Source of the DNA: Microbacter margulisiae
GTDB taxonomy: Bacteria; Bacteroidota; Bacteroidia; Bacteroidales; Paludibacteraceae
DNA length: 64,000 nt
Direction: 5' to 3'
Assembly: GCF_014192515.1 (NCBI RefSeq)
Contig: NZ_JACHYB010000002.1
Coordinates: 186,001 to 250,000 of the forward strand
The position numbers and the translations under genes are program-made. The notes below the pieces were generated by a model. It saw only the letters and a program-made list of their open reading frames with translations, made no database searches and was not told the DNA's origin. Shown here one piece after another: positions 1 to 8,782 of the stretch. Positions within the stretch are counted from its first letter, which is position 1. The number at the start of each line of letters is the position of its first letter.

Positions 1-242
1 GGAATGGAGATATCTGTGGATTGAACCTTGAATTTGAACCCAATACGAAGATTGTTCAGCAATGGTATTTTGGAGAAGATGAGGAAGCGGCTTCTATCGT
101 GACATTAAAATTGCATCCCGATAGACAGGGAACAAGTCTGGAGATTATGCAGACCAATATCCCTGATGAAGCCTGCGAAAATATCACGGAAGGATGGAAA
201 GATGCCATTGTAACCCCGTTGCGGGATTTACTGGAAGATTAG
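1..242 (+). CDS. AHSA1/SRPBCC-family protein, 3' part only
   Basis: The 5' end lies outside the window; the frame is already open at base 3 and ends with TAG at 240-242. The visible 80 or so residues fit the C-terminal half of an SRPBCC (Bet v1-like) protein of the AHSA1 type: strands around 'KIVQQWYF' and 'VTLKLHP', then the usual ending of this family with 'GTSLEIMQTNIP' and a final helix containing 'NITEGWKD'. These proteins form a cavity for small hydrophobic ligands or act as Hsp90-associated factors; the ligand cannot be told. A TTG inside the fragment is not a credible start because the conserved fold extends upstream of it. Confidence 0.75.
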   Translation, partial: NGDICGLNLEFEPNTKIVQQWYFGEDEEAASIVTLKLHPDRQGTSLEIMQTNIPDEACENITEGWKDAIVTPLRDLLED

Positions 243-387
243 ATATCAATGGCGAGTCTTATTATCAATCAGGGGACAACACCCATAAAAACAATGACAC
301 TCAAACAGCAAAAACATAAATGATTTATTGATTTTAACTCAAAATAATTACTGTTTCATGTTTTTTCTGGCAATTTTGTTTCAATCT

Positions 388-418
388 TTTGGTTTTTCAA
401 AATAATGACGTATATTTG
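388..418 (+). promoter_or_regulatory. Promoter of the leu leader and leuACD
   Basis: TTTG at 388-391 and TATATTTG at 411-418 are separated by 19 bp, matching the Bacteroidetes sigma-ABfr consensus (TTTG, 19-21 bp, TAnnTTTG). Transcription would begin near 422-426, about 15 bases ahead of the leader-peptide ATG at 439, so the leader peptide and attenuator are the first things transcribed. Confidence 0.8.
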
Positions 419-438
419 CAGCGTGAAAATTGACACAA

Positions 439-501
439 ATGAATTCTTCATCTTTCATATTGCTAGGCCTACGACTTTTGTGCACACAAGTACAGAAGTG
501 A
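439..501 (+). CDS. leuL: Leucine-rich leader peptide of the leu attenuator (20 aa)
   Basis: ATG at 439, 20 codons, TGA at 499-501. The peptide contains Ile followed by 'LLGLRLL', that is five Leu and one Ile in eight residues (457-480), encoded by TTG, CTA, CTA, CTT and TTG. It lies just after a good promoter and just before a hairpin terminator that precedes leuA. Its stop codon overlaps the segment (495-505) that can pair with the terminator's 5' arm. This is the arrangement of a classical ribosome-stalling leader: a ribosome short of Leu-tRNA stops at 460-480 and leaves 495-505 free, while one that reaches the stop codon covers it. The role is inferred from this geometry. Confidence 0.85.
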   Translation: MNSSSFILLGLRLLCTQVQK

Positions 502-556
502 AAGGGCATGACGTTATTTTTTTAATACTCAAAAACACAAAAGCCTTTCTCACTTC
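495..556 (+). promoter_or_regulatory. Predicted antiterminator pairing of the leu leader
   Basis: GAAGTG (495-500) can pair with CACTTC (551-556), and AAAGG (501-505) with CCTTT (544-548), leaving a 2-nt bulge at 549-550. This 11-bp helix uses the 5' arm of the terminator, so it and the terminator are mutually exclusive. It also overlaps the leader stop codon (499-501), so a ribosome finishing the leader would block it. Pairing was read by eye; no energy was calculated. Confidence 0.75.
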
Positions 557-576
557 AATGTGAGGAGGCTTTTTTT
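539..576 (+). terminator. leu attenuator (intrinsic terminator upstream of leuA)
   Basis: The outer stem AAAAGCCT (539-546) pairs with AGGCTTTT (566-573), and the inner stem CTCAC (549-553) with GTGAG (560-564). The loop is TTCAAT and the T run is 571-576. It ends 37 bases before the leuA ATG, so it controls read-through into leuACD rather than ending an upstream gene. Confidence 0.88.
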
Positions 577-613
577 AATGATAACAGACAAACACTTTTA
601 ACTCTCATACATC

Positions 614-2110
614 ATGGACAAATTGTATATCTTCGACACAACATTACGCGATGGAGAACAAGTTCCGGGTTGTCAGCTGAACACCGTGGAAAAAATTGAA
701 GTTGCCAAATCGCTCGAAGCATTAGGTGTCGATATTATCGAAGCGGGATTTCCCATTTCAAGCCCAGGAGATTTTAATTCAGTGGTCGAAATCTCAAAAG
801 CCGTCACTTGGCCTACCATTTGCGCCTTGACGAGAAGTGTAGAAAAAGATATTGATGTTGCCGCCCAGGCACTCCAATATGCCAAGAAAAAACGTATTCA
901 TACCGGCATTGGCACATCCGACTACCATATCTTATATAAATTCAATTCAACTCAGGAAGAGATTTTGCAACGTGCTATAGCAGCCGTTAAATATGCAAAG
1001 AAATATGTGGAAGATGTTGAATTCTACGCCGAAGATGCAGGTCGCACCGATAACGAATATTTGGCACGGGTAGTAGAAGCCGTTATCAAAGCCGGAGCAA
1101 CAGTGGTAAACATCCCTGACACAACCGGCTATTGCCTCCCAACCGATTATGCAACAAAAATAAAATACCTGTACGAACATGTCAACGGGATTCAAAATGC
1201 TATTATATCTACCCATTGCCATAATGATTTAGGAATGGCTACTGCCAACACATTGGCAGGTGTAATGAACGGCGCCCGCCAGGTGGAAGTCACCATCAAC
1301 GGCATCGGTGAACGAGCCGGCAACACCGCCCTCGAAGAAATTGTCATGATCCTCAATAGCCACAAAGAACTAAATGTTCAAACCAACATCAATACCCGAA
1401 AAATCACTTCCATAAGCCGCATGGTGTCAAGCCTGATGAATATGCCGGTACAACCTAACAAAGCCATCGTAGGGCGCAATGCGTTTGCCCACTCTTCAGG
1501 TATCCATCAGGATGGCGTTTTGAAGAATCGCGAGAGCTATGAGATCATCGATCCGAAAGATGTCGGGATTGATGAAAACTCCATTGTACTGACAGCCAGG
1601 AGTGGACGGGCAGCATTGAAGCATCGGCTTCAAATGCTGGGTGTAGAACTTAAAGATAGCAAACGACTTGATGAGATTTATGAGGAATTCCTTAAATTAG
1701 CGGACCGAAAAAAAGATATCAACGACAACGATCTGCTGTTGCTGGCAGGCAAAGAAAGAGCAGCAAACCAACGGATTAAACTGGAATACCTGCAAGTCAC
1801 TTCAGGAGTCGGCATTCGATCAGTAGCCAGTGTCGGGCTGAACATTGCCGGAGAACAGTTTGAAGCGGCTGCCACAGGAAATGGGCCAGTGGATGCAGGT
1901 ATCAACGCCGTCAAGCGGATTATCAACCGAAAGACAACTTTGAATGATTTTCTTATCCAGGCTATCACCAAGGGTAGTGACGATGTAGGAAAAGTCCACA
2001 TGCAGGTAGAATATGAGGGTAACGTCTATTATGGATTTGCAGGTAATACGGATATTATAGCAGCTTCCGTTGAAGCGTATATTGATGCTATCAATAAATT
2101 CGTCAGGTAG
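614..2110 (+). CDS. leuA: 2-isopropylmalate synthase
   Basis: Condenses acetyl-CoA with 2-oxoisovalerate, the first committed step of leucine biosynthesis, in the cytoplasm. The 498 residues match the usual length. The N-terminal TIM barrel opens with '[13 protein letters not shown]' (residues 9-21), the DRDGE-type catalytic start of the family, and carries the metal-binding 'THCHNDLG' and the glycine-rich '[13 protein letters not shown]'. The C-terminal third has the LeuA regulatory-domain pattern ('[20 protein letters not shown]'), which in characterised enzymes binds leucine for feedback inhibition. It is the first gene of leuA-leuC-leuD and is preceded by the Leu-peptide attenuator, so both transcriptional and allosteric control by leucine are expected. 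Confidence 0.96.
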   Translation: MDKLYIFDTTLRDGEQVPGCQLNTVEKIEVAKSLEALGVDIIEAGFPISSPGDFNSVVEISKAVTWPTICALTRSVEKDIDVAAQALQYAKKKRIHTGIGTSDYHILYKFNSTQEEILQRAIAAVKYAKKYVEDVEFYAEDAGRTDNEYLARVVEAVIKAGATVVNIPDTTGYCLPTDYATKIKYLYEHVNGIQNAIISTHCHNDLGMATANTLAGVMNGARQVEVTINGIGERAGNTALEEIVMILNSHKELNVQTNINTRKITSISRMVSSLMNMPVQPNKAIVGRNAFAHSSGIHQDGVLKNRESYEIIDPKDVGIDENSIVLTARSGRAALKHRLQMLGVELKDSKRLDEIYEEFLKLADRKKDINDNDLLLLAGKERAANQRIKLEYLQVTSGVGIRSVASVGLNIAGEQFEAAATGNGPVDAGINAVKRIINRKTTLNDFLIQAITKGSDDVGKVHMQVEYEGNVYYGFAGNTDIIAASVEAYIDAINKFVR

Positions 2111-2177
2111 CAAAAATTCATACCAAAATAAATATTCACAATAAATATATAACGCAATTTCAATTACACCATTAGTT

Positions 2178-3572
2178 ATGCCAAGCACATTATTTGATAA
2201 AATCTGGGATGCACACGTAGTTACCGCCGTTAAAAACGGACCGACACAACTTTATATAGACAGGCATTACTGTCATGAGGTAACCAGTCCGCAAGCTTTC
2301 GACGGATTACGCAAAAGAGGGTTACAAGTTTTCAGACCTGAAAAAACCACTCTGTCTCCCGACCACAACATACCGACTTTGTTTCAGGACCAACCAATCA
2401 AAGATCCTATTTCTAAAAACCAGGTGGATACATTAACCCGTAACGCACAAGAATTCGGGTTAACCATGTATGGACTGGGACATGCTAAAAATGGCATTAT
2501 CCATGTCATTGGCCCAGAAAACGGATTGACACTGCCCGGAATGACGATCGTTTGCGGCGACAGTCACACATCCACTCACGGAGCTTTTGGTTCCATCGCT
2601 TTCGGCATTGGAACCAGCGAAGTAGAAATGGTACTGGCTTCACAATGCATCCTCCAGCCTCGTCCCAAAACCATGCGTATCACCTATAACGGGAAATTAC
2701 AACAAGGAGTCACAGCAAAAGATATTGCTTTGTATACCATTTCACAACTGACAACAGGTGGCGCTACCGGATATTTTGTTGAATATGCCGGCGAAGCAAT
2801 CCGTTCACTGTCAATGGAAGAACGGATGACGGTTTGCAACCTGAGTATCGAAATGGGTGCCCGTGGCGGCATGATTGCTCCCGATGAAACCACTTTTACA
2901 TACGTCAAAGGGCGCGAATTCGCGCCTAAAGGCGAAGCTTGGAGTAAAGCATTGGCATACTGGCAAACATTACCTACGGAAGAGGGGGCTGTTTTCGATC
3001 GTGAAGTGACTTTTGATGCCTCACAAATTGAACCGATGATTACATACGGCACCAATCCGGGCATGGGAATTTCAATCCACGCTTCTATTCCGTCCATCAA
3101 CCAGATTGATCCTGCCGGACAAATTTCATTCGAAAAATCATTGAAGTACATGGGTTTTGCTCCGGGCGAACAAATGGAAGGGAAAGCCATTGATTATGTC
3201 TTTCTTGGCAGTTGCACCAATGGCCGGATTGAGGACTTTAGAGCTTTTGCATCCATTGTAAAAGGCAAGAAAAAAGCTGACAATGTGATAGTCTGGCTGG
3301 TTCCGGGTTCCTGGGCTGTTGAAAAACAAATTCGCGCCGAAGGATTGGATAAAATATTGGAAGATGCAGGATTTGAACTTCGTCAACCCGGTTGTTCGGC
3401 ATGTCTGGCAATGAACGAAGATAAAGTTCCGGCAGGTAAATATGCCGTCTCAACGTCCAACCGGAATTTCGAAGGGAGACAAGGCCCTGGTTCGCGTACT
3501 TTGCTTGCAGGTCCGTTGGTTGCAGCAGCAGCAGCGATTACAGGACAAATCACCGATCCAAGAACGCTGTAA
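2178..3572 (+). CDS. leuC: 3-isopropylmalate dehydratase large subunit
   Basis: Aconitase-family large subunit (464 aa) that, with LeuD, isomerises 2-isopropylmalate to 3-isopropylmalate. It shows the family opening '[12 protein letters not shown]', the '[22 protein letters not shown]' region, and the [4Fe-4S] ligands: one Cys in '[13 protein letters not shown]' and two in '[10 protein letters not shown]'. The C-terminal '[22 protein letters not shown]' is the usual substrate-binding end. It starts 67 bp after leuA and is followed after 89 bp by leuD, in the order typical of a leu operon. Confidence 0.97.
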   Translation: MPSTLFDKIWDAHVVTAVKNGPTQLYIDRHYCHEVTSPQAFDGLRKRGLQVFRPEKTTLSPDHNIPTLFQDQPIKDPISKNQVDTLTRNAQEFGLTMYGLGHAKNGIIHVIGPENGLTLPGMTIVCGDSHTSTHGAFGSIAFGIGTSEVEMVLASQCILQPRPKTMRITYNGKLQQGVTAKDIALYTISQLTTGGATGYFVEYAGEAIRSLSMEERMTVCNLSIEMGARGGMIAPDETTFTYVKGREFAPKGEAWSKALAYWQTLPTEEGAVFDREVTFDASQIEPMITYGTNPGMGISIHASIPSINQIDPAGQISFEKSLKYMGFAPGEQMEGKAIDYVFLGSCTNGRIEDFRAFASIVKGKKKADNVIVWLVPGSWAVEKQIRAEGLDKILEDAGFELRQPGCSACLAMNEDKVPAGKYAVSTSNRNFEGRQGPGSRTLLAGPLVAAAAAITGQITDPRTL

Positions 3573-3661
3573 TCAAAAGCGACGATTCGTTATGATACTG
3601 TACAATAATCACATGAATCATCCAACACTTAATTTTCATAGACAAATTAATTCATAACATA

Positions 3662-4252
3662 ATGGAAAAATTTCAAACCATCACATCAACCTGTGTCCCC
3701 CTTCCCATTGAGAATGTGGACACTGACCAGATCATTCCTGCTCGTTTTCTGAAAGCAACCACACGCGAAGGATTTGGTGCCAATCTGTTTGCCGATTGGC
3801 GTTATGACAAATCAGGAGCACCAATCAGTAGTTTCGTTTTAAATAATTCCACTTATTCCGGTCAAATGCTGGTCGCTGGAAAAAATTTCGGAAGCGGTTC
3901 AAGCCGTGAACATGCTGCATGGGCAATCGCAGGCTATGGATTCAAAGTAGTCGTATCCTGTTTCTTTGCAGATATATTTAAGGGAAATGCACTGAATAAC
4001 GGGGTACTACCGGTTGTTGTATCAGATAATTTTTTGGCAAAGCTTTTCGCAGATATTCAAAGTAACGCAAAAACAACGATTACGGTGAACCTCGAAGAAC
4101 AAACTATTCGTAATAATGCAAGTGGGGTGTCCGAAAGTTTTGAAATCAATGCTTATAAAAAAGAATGCCTGCTGAATGGTCTCGATGATATCGACTATTT
4201 GCTAAGCAAAAAAGGAGCTATTGAAGCATGGGAAAAAGCACACGAAGCATAA
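3662..4252 (+). CDS. leuD: 3-isopropylmalate dehydratase small subunit
   Basis: Swivelling small subunit (196 aa) of isopropylmalate isomerase, partner of LeuC. It has the family start '[19 protein letters not shown]', the catalytic-loop signature '[17 protein letters not shown]' and '[17 protein letters not shown]'. It is the last gene of the leu cluster: a perfect-stem terminator follows 20 bp after the stop. No leuB (3-isopropylmalate dehydrogenase) follows it or occurs elsewhere in the window, so the third pathway enzyme must be encoded elsewhere. Confidence 0.97.
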   Translation: MEKFQTITSTCVPLPIENVDTDQIIPARFLKATTREGFGANLFADWRYDKSGAPISSFVLNNSTYSGQMLVAGKNFGSGSSREHAAWAIAGYGFKVVVSCFFADIFKGNALNNGVLPVVVSDNFLAKLFADIQSNAKTTITVNLEEQTIRNNASGVSESFEINAYKKECLLNGLDDIDYLLSKKGAIEAWEKAHEA

Positions 4253-4272
4253 CTCATTAAACTGAGAACATT

Positions 4273-4310
4273 AAAGTGCATGCATTGAAAACCTATGCAT
4301 GCACTTTTTT
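4273..4310 (+). terminator. Terminator of leuACD
   Basis: A 13-bp perfect stem, 4273-4285 with 4295-4307, a 9-nt loop and T run 4305-4310. It lies between convergent leuD (+) and waaA (-). The T run favours the plus direction, though the same hairpin may also stop waaA transcripts. Confidence 0.9.
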
Positions 4311-4335
4311 ATTATCAGATAAATAAGAGGGACAA

Positions 4336-5565
4336 TTACTTCTTTAGAAGATATTGCATAATAATGTCCGAAGCTCCTTTGTTTTTCTGCACATACAAGC
4401 CGGATGCTTCTCCTGCCTGAGCCAAGAATTGATCGTCTTGTAAAAACCTAAGCAACAATGCATTCAACTCATCACCGGATGCAATGGAAAATCCCCCACC
4501 CTCAGCAATTAAATCACGCGCCTCTCGAAACTTATGATAGTTAGGTCCAAAAATAACCGGAATGTGGTACACCGCAGCTTCCAGAACGTTATGAATGCCA
4601 ACACCAAAACCACCTCCGATATAGGCCATCTCTCCATAACGATAGATAGACGAAAGCAAACCAATACTATCAATCACCAGACAATCCGCAGCCGCCACAT
4701 TTTCAATGGTAGCTTGTGAATAACGAATAAATGGTCGCTTCAACGATGCACAAATAGCTTCCACATGCGATTCGCTGGTTACATGCGGGGCTAGGATAAG
4801 TTTTAATTCAGGATGTATATTAAAAAAAGAGACAAGCAATGATTCGTCTGCAGGCCAGGAGCTGCCAGCAACCAAAACATGATTTCCAGTTGCGAAAGCT
4901 TCGACAACAGGCAATTGTTTTGCCTGCCCGGCAATAGTTGCTACTCTATCGAAACGGGTATCGCCAGCCACCGTCACATGCTGCACGCCAATTGCCGCAA
5001 GCAAATCACTGGAGGTTTTATCCTGCACAAATAAATGTTCATATAATGAAAGAAGATTTCTGTAGAAGAATCCGTATTTTTTGAAAAACAACTGGTTAGG
5101 ACGAAATATGGCAGAAACCAGATAAATAGGTACGTTACGTCTGTGTAAAGCATATAAATAATTTGCCCAAAATTCATATTTGATGAATACCGCTTTTTGA
5201 GGCTGCACCCTATCTAAAAACGAATGAACCTGATGTGGCGTATCAAATGGCAGGTAACACACCACATCCGCCAAGTCATACTTCTTTCTGACTTCATACC
5301 CGGACGGAGAGAAAAAGGTCAATACAATTTGTGCTTCAGGCATTCGTTGTTTCAAATCTTCCATCAAAGGGCGCCCCTGTTCAAACTCGCCGAGCGAGGC
5401 AGCATGAAACCAAACGGTATATTGATTTTTCTGTAACTTAGCATCAAGCAAAGCAAAGGTATTCTTTTGTCCTTGTATCATAAGGCGTGCTTTACTATTG
5501 AAGAGTGCAGCAATTCGCACCAGACATTGATAGGAAAGGATTGACAAGGTGTATAATAGACGCAT
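4336..5565 (-). CDS. waaA: 3-deoxy-D-manno-octulosonic acid (Kdo) transferase
   Basis: Inner-membrane GT-B glycosyltransferase that adds Kdo from CMP-Kdo to lipid A precursor in LPS assembly. N-terminal membrane-anchoring segment ('MRLLYTLSILSYQCLVRIAALF'), then the catalytic loop 'HAASLGEFEQGRPL' with the family's essential Glu, and the C-terminal nucleotide-sugar site 'GGGFGVGIHNVLEAA...FGPNYHKFREA'. A longer frame reaches 5628, but the ATG at 5565 gives the normal N-terminus and lies just after a promoter box (5592-5599) that the longer form would have to overlap. 409 aa from this start, close to the usual length. It stands alone between terminators. Confidence 0.93.
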   Translation of the reverse strand: MRLLYTLSILSYQCLVRIAALFNSKARLMIQGQKNTFALLDAKLQKNQYTVWFHAASLGEFEQGRPLMEDLKQRMPEAQIVLTFFSPSGYEVRKKYDLADVVCYLPFDTPHQVHSFLDRVQPQKAVFIKYEFWANYLYALHRRNVPIYLVSAIFRPNQLFFKKYGFFYRNLLSLYEHLFVQDKTSSDLLAAIGVQHVTVAGDTRFDRVATIAGQAKQLPVVEAFATGNHVLVAGSSWPADESLLVSFFNIHPELKLILAPHVTSESHVEAICASLKRPFIRYSQATIENVAAADCLVIDSIGLLSSIYRYGEMAYIGGGFGVGIHNVLEAAVYHIPVIFGPNYHKFREARDLIAEGGGFSIASGDELNALLLRFLQDDQFLAQAGEASGLYVQKNKGASDIIMQYLLKK

Positions 5566-5591
5566 AATTGAATGTTGTGTTTTTGAAAGTA

Positions 5592-5623
5592 CAAAGTTAC
5601 CTTTTTTGTTGCAATCAAAACAA
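5592..5623 (-). promoter_or_regulatory. Promoter of waaA
   Basis: On the minus strand, TTG (5623-5621), a 21-bp gap, then TAACTTTG (5599-5592). The expected start of transcription is near 5586, about 20 bases ahead of the ATG at 5565, which supports that shorter start for waaA. Confidence 0.6.
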
Positions 5624-5637
5624 CACATTGTAGCGCA

Positions 5638-5674
5638 TAAAAAAAGAGACCGTGCTTATACAACAGTCTCTTTT
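5638..5674 (-). terminator. Terminator of the T9SS-secreted protein gene
   Basis: A 9-bp stem, GTCTCTTTT (5666-5674) with AAAAGAGAC (5642-5650), lies 25 bp after the stop of the minus-strand gene at 5699. On the minus strand the stem is followed by T residues (A run at 5639-5645 on the plus strand). Confidence 0.75.
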
Positions 5675-5698
5675 ACAAATTATTAAAACGAAAACTCT

Positions 5699-6682
5699 CT
5701 ACTGAACCAAGACTTTACAAACATCATCTCCTGATTTGACAACATAAAAGCCGGAAGCAATCGGAATATCCACAGTAGAAGCAACATTGTTAATGGTAGT
5801 CATTTTCAATCCGGAAACACTATATATTTCAACAGGTTCAATAGCTCCAGTTACCCTGATTCTCCCTTTTGTGGAGACTACAGATATTGTTGACTGCTTG
5901 GCAGTTTTCAGATCTGTAGCCACGGCTTGCAATGCCTGAATAGCAACATTATCAATACCAAGCGCCTGGGCATTTGTTGTCACACTTTTCGATGACACCG
6001 AATAATTCCATGCCAAAAAAATACTTTGATTACTTGCCAATGCAGAAGGTAATGACAAAACTTCATTTGAAACAGAACTGATACTTCCCGGAGTAGGTGA
6101 AAATCCACTATTATCCGCATCAGCGGGGAAAACAGTCATAAATTTATCGCCTGCAACTGTCCAATGTTCACCATCTGTAGAATAATAAAGAGACACAGAA
6201 AAACCCGACGAATTACTTCCATTTCGATATTTCTCTACGTCATAACTAATCTTGAAAGAACCGATGGGATCTGCTCCTGTATTTTGAAGTTGTAGATAAA
6301 GATTGACACTCTTTGAATTATCTGTACTTGCCAATCCTCCTAATGCCCGTTCCGTAGCTTTATCAGGATCTCCAGCTCCAAAATTATAAATTCCATTATG
6401 AGCGGTTCCACTCATATTATCACCACCATTTCTTGTCGTTGTATTACCTGCATTTGCATAACTCCCGACTGCCCTTACACCTTCGGTGTTATCAGCAGCC
6501 CATCCATTCGGAAGAGTAGCTGTATTTGAAGTTCCAATAGCATCAAAATCTTGCACATATGATGTACTTACATCAATAAGTGCCTGGGCATGAACTGTTA
6601 CTGAAAATATAAACAAAGAAAAAATAACGGTTAAACCGCAACAAAATGAAGAGAGAATCTTAGAGAATGGTGTGGTAATCAT
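5699..6682 (-). CDS. Secreted protein with a type IX secretion sorting domain
   Basis: A 327-residue protein of unknown function. The first 33 or so residues form a long signal peptide ending near 'TVHAQA'. The mature part begins 'YVQDFDAIGTSNTATLPNGW', a beta-sandwich opening often seen at the start of secreted Bacteroidota proteins, and continues with aromatic beta strands such as 'FSVSLYYSTDGEHWT'. The last 70 residues have the strand pattern of a T9SS type A domain ('VEIYSVSGLKMTTINNV...GFYVVKSGDDVCKVLVQ'), so export across the outer membrane by the Por system is likely. It is a single gene with its own promoter and terminator. No catalytic motif was recognised. Confidence 0.75.
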   Translation of the reverse strand: MITTPFSKILSSFCCGLTVIFSLFIFSVTVHAQALIDVSTSYVQDFDAIGTSNTATLPNGWAADNTEGVRAVGSYANAGNTTTRNGGDNMSGTAHNGIYNFGAGDPDKATERALGGLASTDNSKSVNLYLQLQNTGADPIGSFKISYDVEKYRNGSNSSGFSVSLYYSTDGEHWTVAGDKFMTVFPADADNSGFSPTPGSISSVSNEVLSLPSALASNQSIFLAWNYSVSSKSVTTNAQALGIDNVAIQALQAVATDLKTAKQSTISVVSTKGRIRVTGAIEPVEIYSVSGLKMTTINNVASTVDIPIASGFYVVKSGDDVCKVLVQ

Positions 6683-6862
6683 AGTTTATAATTTATAGAT
6701 TAAAAAAGAAATTGCAATATGTTTGTTACATATTACATCATTTGTGTCATCAGATTTATTGTTGGATTTTTCCCTATCACCATATAGCATAACCAACCAT
6801 ACAGTATCAGCGTAATCTTATTAAACATCGGCGTTTACTATTCATGTGAAATTTTAATCTTA

Positions 6863-6892
6863 CAAAAGTAATCAATTTTGAATAAACCACAA
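6863..6892 (-). promoter_or_regulatory. Promoter of the T9SS-secreted protein gene
   Basis: On the minus strand TTG (6892-6890), 19 bp, TACTTTTG (6870-6863). This predicts a 5' leader of about 175 nt ahead of the ATG at 6682. The rest of the 6683-6980 gap is AT-rich and shows no other recognisable feature. Confidence 0.6.
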
Positions 6893-6980
6893 TTTATCTA
6901 CATTACGATATAGTTAATTACATATAACATATTTGAAATATACGACTAATACTATAGAATCAACAGTAAGCAGCAGATAA

Positions 6981-7022
6981 AAAAACGTCCTTCTCTCATA
7001 TTTTCAATGCGAGAAGGACGTT
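6981..7022 (-). terminator. Terminator of the gtrA-hslR-DUF4924 unit
   Basis: A 12-bp perfect stem, GAGAAGGACGTT (7011-7022) with AACGTCCTTCTC (6984-6995), followed on the minus strand by a T run. It begins 20 bp after the stop of the gene at 7043. Confidence 0.88.
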
Positions 7023-7042
7023 ACACAAAATAAAAATCAGAG

Positions 7043-7603
7043 TTAGCTTAGTGATTCAGGATCTAAAGCTCCCAACTGAAACTGTTTATATTTTAGAGAG
7101 AGAAGAGCAATAAGCTTTGATATTTGTGCGAATGCCTGCTCGGTTTCTTGGGTTAAGGGTTTGCGTTGCAATCTCAACAGAAAAACGCCATATAGAAAGA
7201 CAAAGCAACCTTCAACTTCATCTTTTGCATGTGAAGCCACCTCTGACCTACGTATAAAATCCGCCATATAGGGTAATGCTTTATAAAGTTGCGCAGTATA
7301 ATCAGCATGTTTTTGTGATTTGACCAACGCATAATGCAAATCTATCAGATCATCCAAAGCATTCGAAACAAACTGTAAATGACCGGTTTGTTGAATATTT
7401 TCAGCACGCATCATTTCAATAAGATCTGAATACCACTCTAAAAGCTGTTTTTTCTTATCAGGAGAAAGGGAAGATGAAGCAATGATATTTTGTTGAATTG
7501 CATCAAGGTCTAATTGATTGGCACGGATTAAATCTTCAATTTGCCACATATAGAGAATATACTCCGCAATATTTTCCTCTTTTTTTTCTTTAGCAACAAA
7601 CAT
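7043..7603 (-). CDS. DUF4924-like protein of unknown function
   Basis: An all-helical soluble protein of 186 aa beginning 'MFVAKEKKEENIAEYILYMWQIEDLIRA', which I recognise as the Bacteroidales family DUF4924; no function is known to me. It has no signal peptide or membrane segment. The frame can be read from a TTG at 7612, but the ATG at 7603 gives the usual family start. It is the last gene of a group with hslR and a GtrA-family gene (28 bp after hslR) and is followed by a strong terminator. Confidence 0.7.
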   Translation of the reverse strand: MFVAKEKKEENIAEYILYMWQIEDLIRANQLDLDAIQQNIIASSSLSPDKKKQLLEWYSDLIEMMRAENIQQTGHLQFVSNALDDLIDLHYALVKSQKHADYTAQLYKALPYMADFIRRSEVASHAKDEVEGCFVFLYGVFLLRLQRKPLTQETEQAFAQISKLIALLSLKYKQFQLGALDPESLS

Positions 7604-7631
7604 AATATCCAATCAAATGAACAGATCTAAA

Positions 7632-8051
7632 TTATTCTTCATCCTCATCATCAAAAGATAGAAAGTCAGCATAGTTCTGGTCTGTAAAGAAATCCAGATC
7701 TCGCCTTTCTTTCTTGGTTGGTCTTCCCAACCCTCTGTCACGATCAACAAATCCACTTATATGAGAAACTTCTAACAGCTCAAATTGATCTAGTGGTGTT
7801 ACGTTTTCCATAAAATTTGACACAAATTTGGCACTCAATCGATTAGGAGAAATGGCAATAATCCTGAAAGAAAACATCACGGGAGGACGACGAAGTTGAA
7901 TAATATCTCCTTCTTTAACCATGTGAGAAGGTTTCATAGATATCCCATGCATCATGACCCTCCCCTTTTTACAATAATCCGCCGCTAACGATCGCGTTTT
8001 AAAGAGGCGCATGGTCCATAACCATTTATCAATACGAATTTCGTTACCCAT
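7632..8051 (-). CDS. hslR: RNA-binding S4 domain protein, HslR (Hsp15) family
   Basis: 139 aa. The N-terminal half is an S4 RNA-binding domain: 'IRIDKWLWTMRLFKTRSLAADYCKKGRV' matches the canonical R-(L/I)-D-K-W-L-W...R-(F/L)-x-K-T-R opening of Hsp15. E. coli Hsp15 binds the 50S subunit carrying a stalled nascent chain and helps its recycling. The C-terminus is charged ('GRPTKKERRD...DDEDEE'), as often in this family. The ATG (8051-8049) directly abuts the stop of the GtrA-family gene (8054-8052), indicating one transcript with coupled translation. Confidence 0.88.
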   Translation of the reverse strand: MGNEIRIDKWLWTMRLFKTRSLAADYCKKGRVMMHGISMKPSHMVKEGDIIQLRRPPVMFSFRIIAISPNRLSAKFVSNFMENVTPLDQFELLEVSHISGFVDRDRGLGRPTKKERRDLDFFTDQNYADFLSFDDEDEE

Positions 8052-8423
8052 CTATCGAAATGTAAATAAATAATTCATTCCGAAATTCCACAACGTCACA
8101 ACGATTGTTGCAACTACTTTGGAAACATAAAAATTCATATGCCATTTCTTGACCAAAAAGTAAATCGTAGCGTTGTTGATCAGCAGACCTATTACTGCTA
8201 TCAACATAAACAACGCATATTGTTCCCCTATTTGCGGATTGTGATTATGAAATGCCCATATCCTGTTCAAAAGGTAGTTGGATGAAGCCGCTGTTGCAAA
8301 TCCCGTAGAATTAGCCACATAGGGGTTCAAGCGTAACTTCTCTTTCAAGAGATAAGTCAATCCGAAATCAATAATTGTCCCGGATGCGCCAACCACACAA
8401 AAACGAACAAATTGTATCAGCAT
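8052..8423 (-). CDS. GtrA-family membrane protein
   Basis: A 123-residue protein with four predicted transmembrane helices: near the N-terminus ('FVRFCVVGASGTIIDFGLTYLL'), around 'NSTGFATAASSNYLLNRIWAF', around 'ALFMLIAVIGLLINNATIYFLV' and at the C-terminus ('VVATIVVTLWNFGMNYLFTFR'). The 'NYLLNRIWAF' and 'NYLFTF' motifs are typical of GtrA, a family linked to moving undecaprenyl-phosphate-linked sugars across the inner membrane for cell-surface polysaccharide. It is the first gene of the unit with hslR and the DUF4924-like gene. The substrate is unknown. Confidence 0.88.
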   Translation of the reverse strand: MLIQFVRFCVVGASGTIIDFGLTYLLKEKLRLNPYVANSTGFATAASSNYLLNRIWAFHNHNPQIGEQYALFMLIAVIGLLINNATIYFLVKKWHMNFYVSKVVATIVVTLWNFGMNYLFTFR

Positions 8424-8446
8424 GAAACCTCAGAGAAAGAAGTGAC

Positions 8447-8478
8447 ACAAAAAAACCATCTCACCAGGAGATGGTTTT
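8447..8478 (-). terminator. Terminator of the ferredoxin gene
   Basis: An 11-bp perfect stem, GAGATGGTTTT (8468-8478) with AAAACCATCTC (8452-8462), 5-nt loop. On the minus strand it continues into a T run (A residues from 8449). It lies 22 bp after the ferredoxin stop. Confidence 0.88.
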
Positions 8479-8500
8479 GAAGAATTTGTTTGTCATTTAG

Positions 8501-8668
8501 TTATGCCGGATGAATTGCTTCTGAAGGACAAACATCGGCGCATGTGCCACAATCTGTGCAAACATCAGGATCAATTACATAAATATCACCTTCACTTATA
8601 GCCCCTACGGGACATTCTGAAATACAAGTTCCACATGCAATGCAATCTTCTGTAATTACGTAAGCCAT
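8501..8668 (-). CDS. 2[4Fe-4S] ferredoxin (55 aa)
   Basis: A very short gene with two perfect cluster-binding motifs: Cys 9, 12, 15 and 19 (C-I-A-C-G-T-C then 'ISECP') and Cys 37, 40, 43 and 47 (C-T-D-C-G-T-C then 'ADVCP'). Each final Cys is followed by Pro, as in clostridial-type 2[4Fe-4S] ferredoxins; in such proteins the first three Cys of one motif and the last Cys of the other bind each cluster. It would act as a low-potential cytoplasmic electron carrier. It is monocistronic, with its own promoter and a strong terminator. Confidence 0.96.
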   Translation of the reverse strand: MAYVITEDCIACGTCISECPVGAISEGDIYVIDPDVCTDCGTCADVCPSEAIHPA

Positions 8669-8704
8669 TTCTTTAAAGGATTAAATTAAGATTCATAATT
8701 GGGA

Positions 8705-8735
8705 CAAAAGTAGGAAATAAATTGAGAGAGTGCAA
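8705..8735 (-). promoter_or_regulatory. Promoter of the ferredoxin gene
   Basis: On the minus strand TTG (8735-8733), 20 bp, TACTTTTG (8712-8705). Predicted start near 8699, giving a leader of about 30 nt. Confidence 0.7.
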
Positions 8736-8782
8736 CTCAAACGTCTATTTTTTTGCAAAAAAACACAAATGCATTTTTCCTA

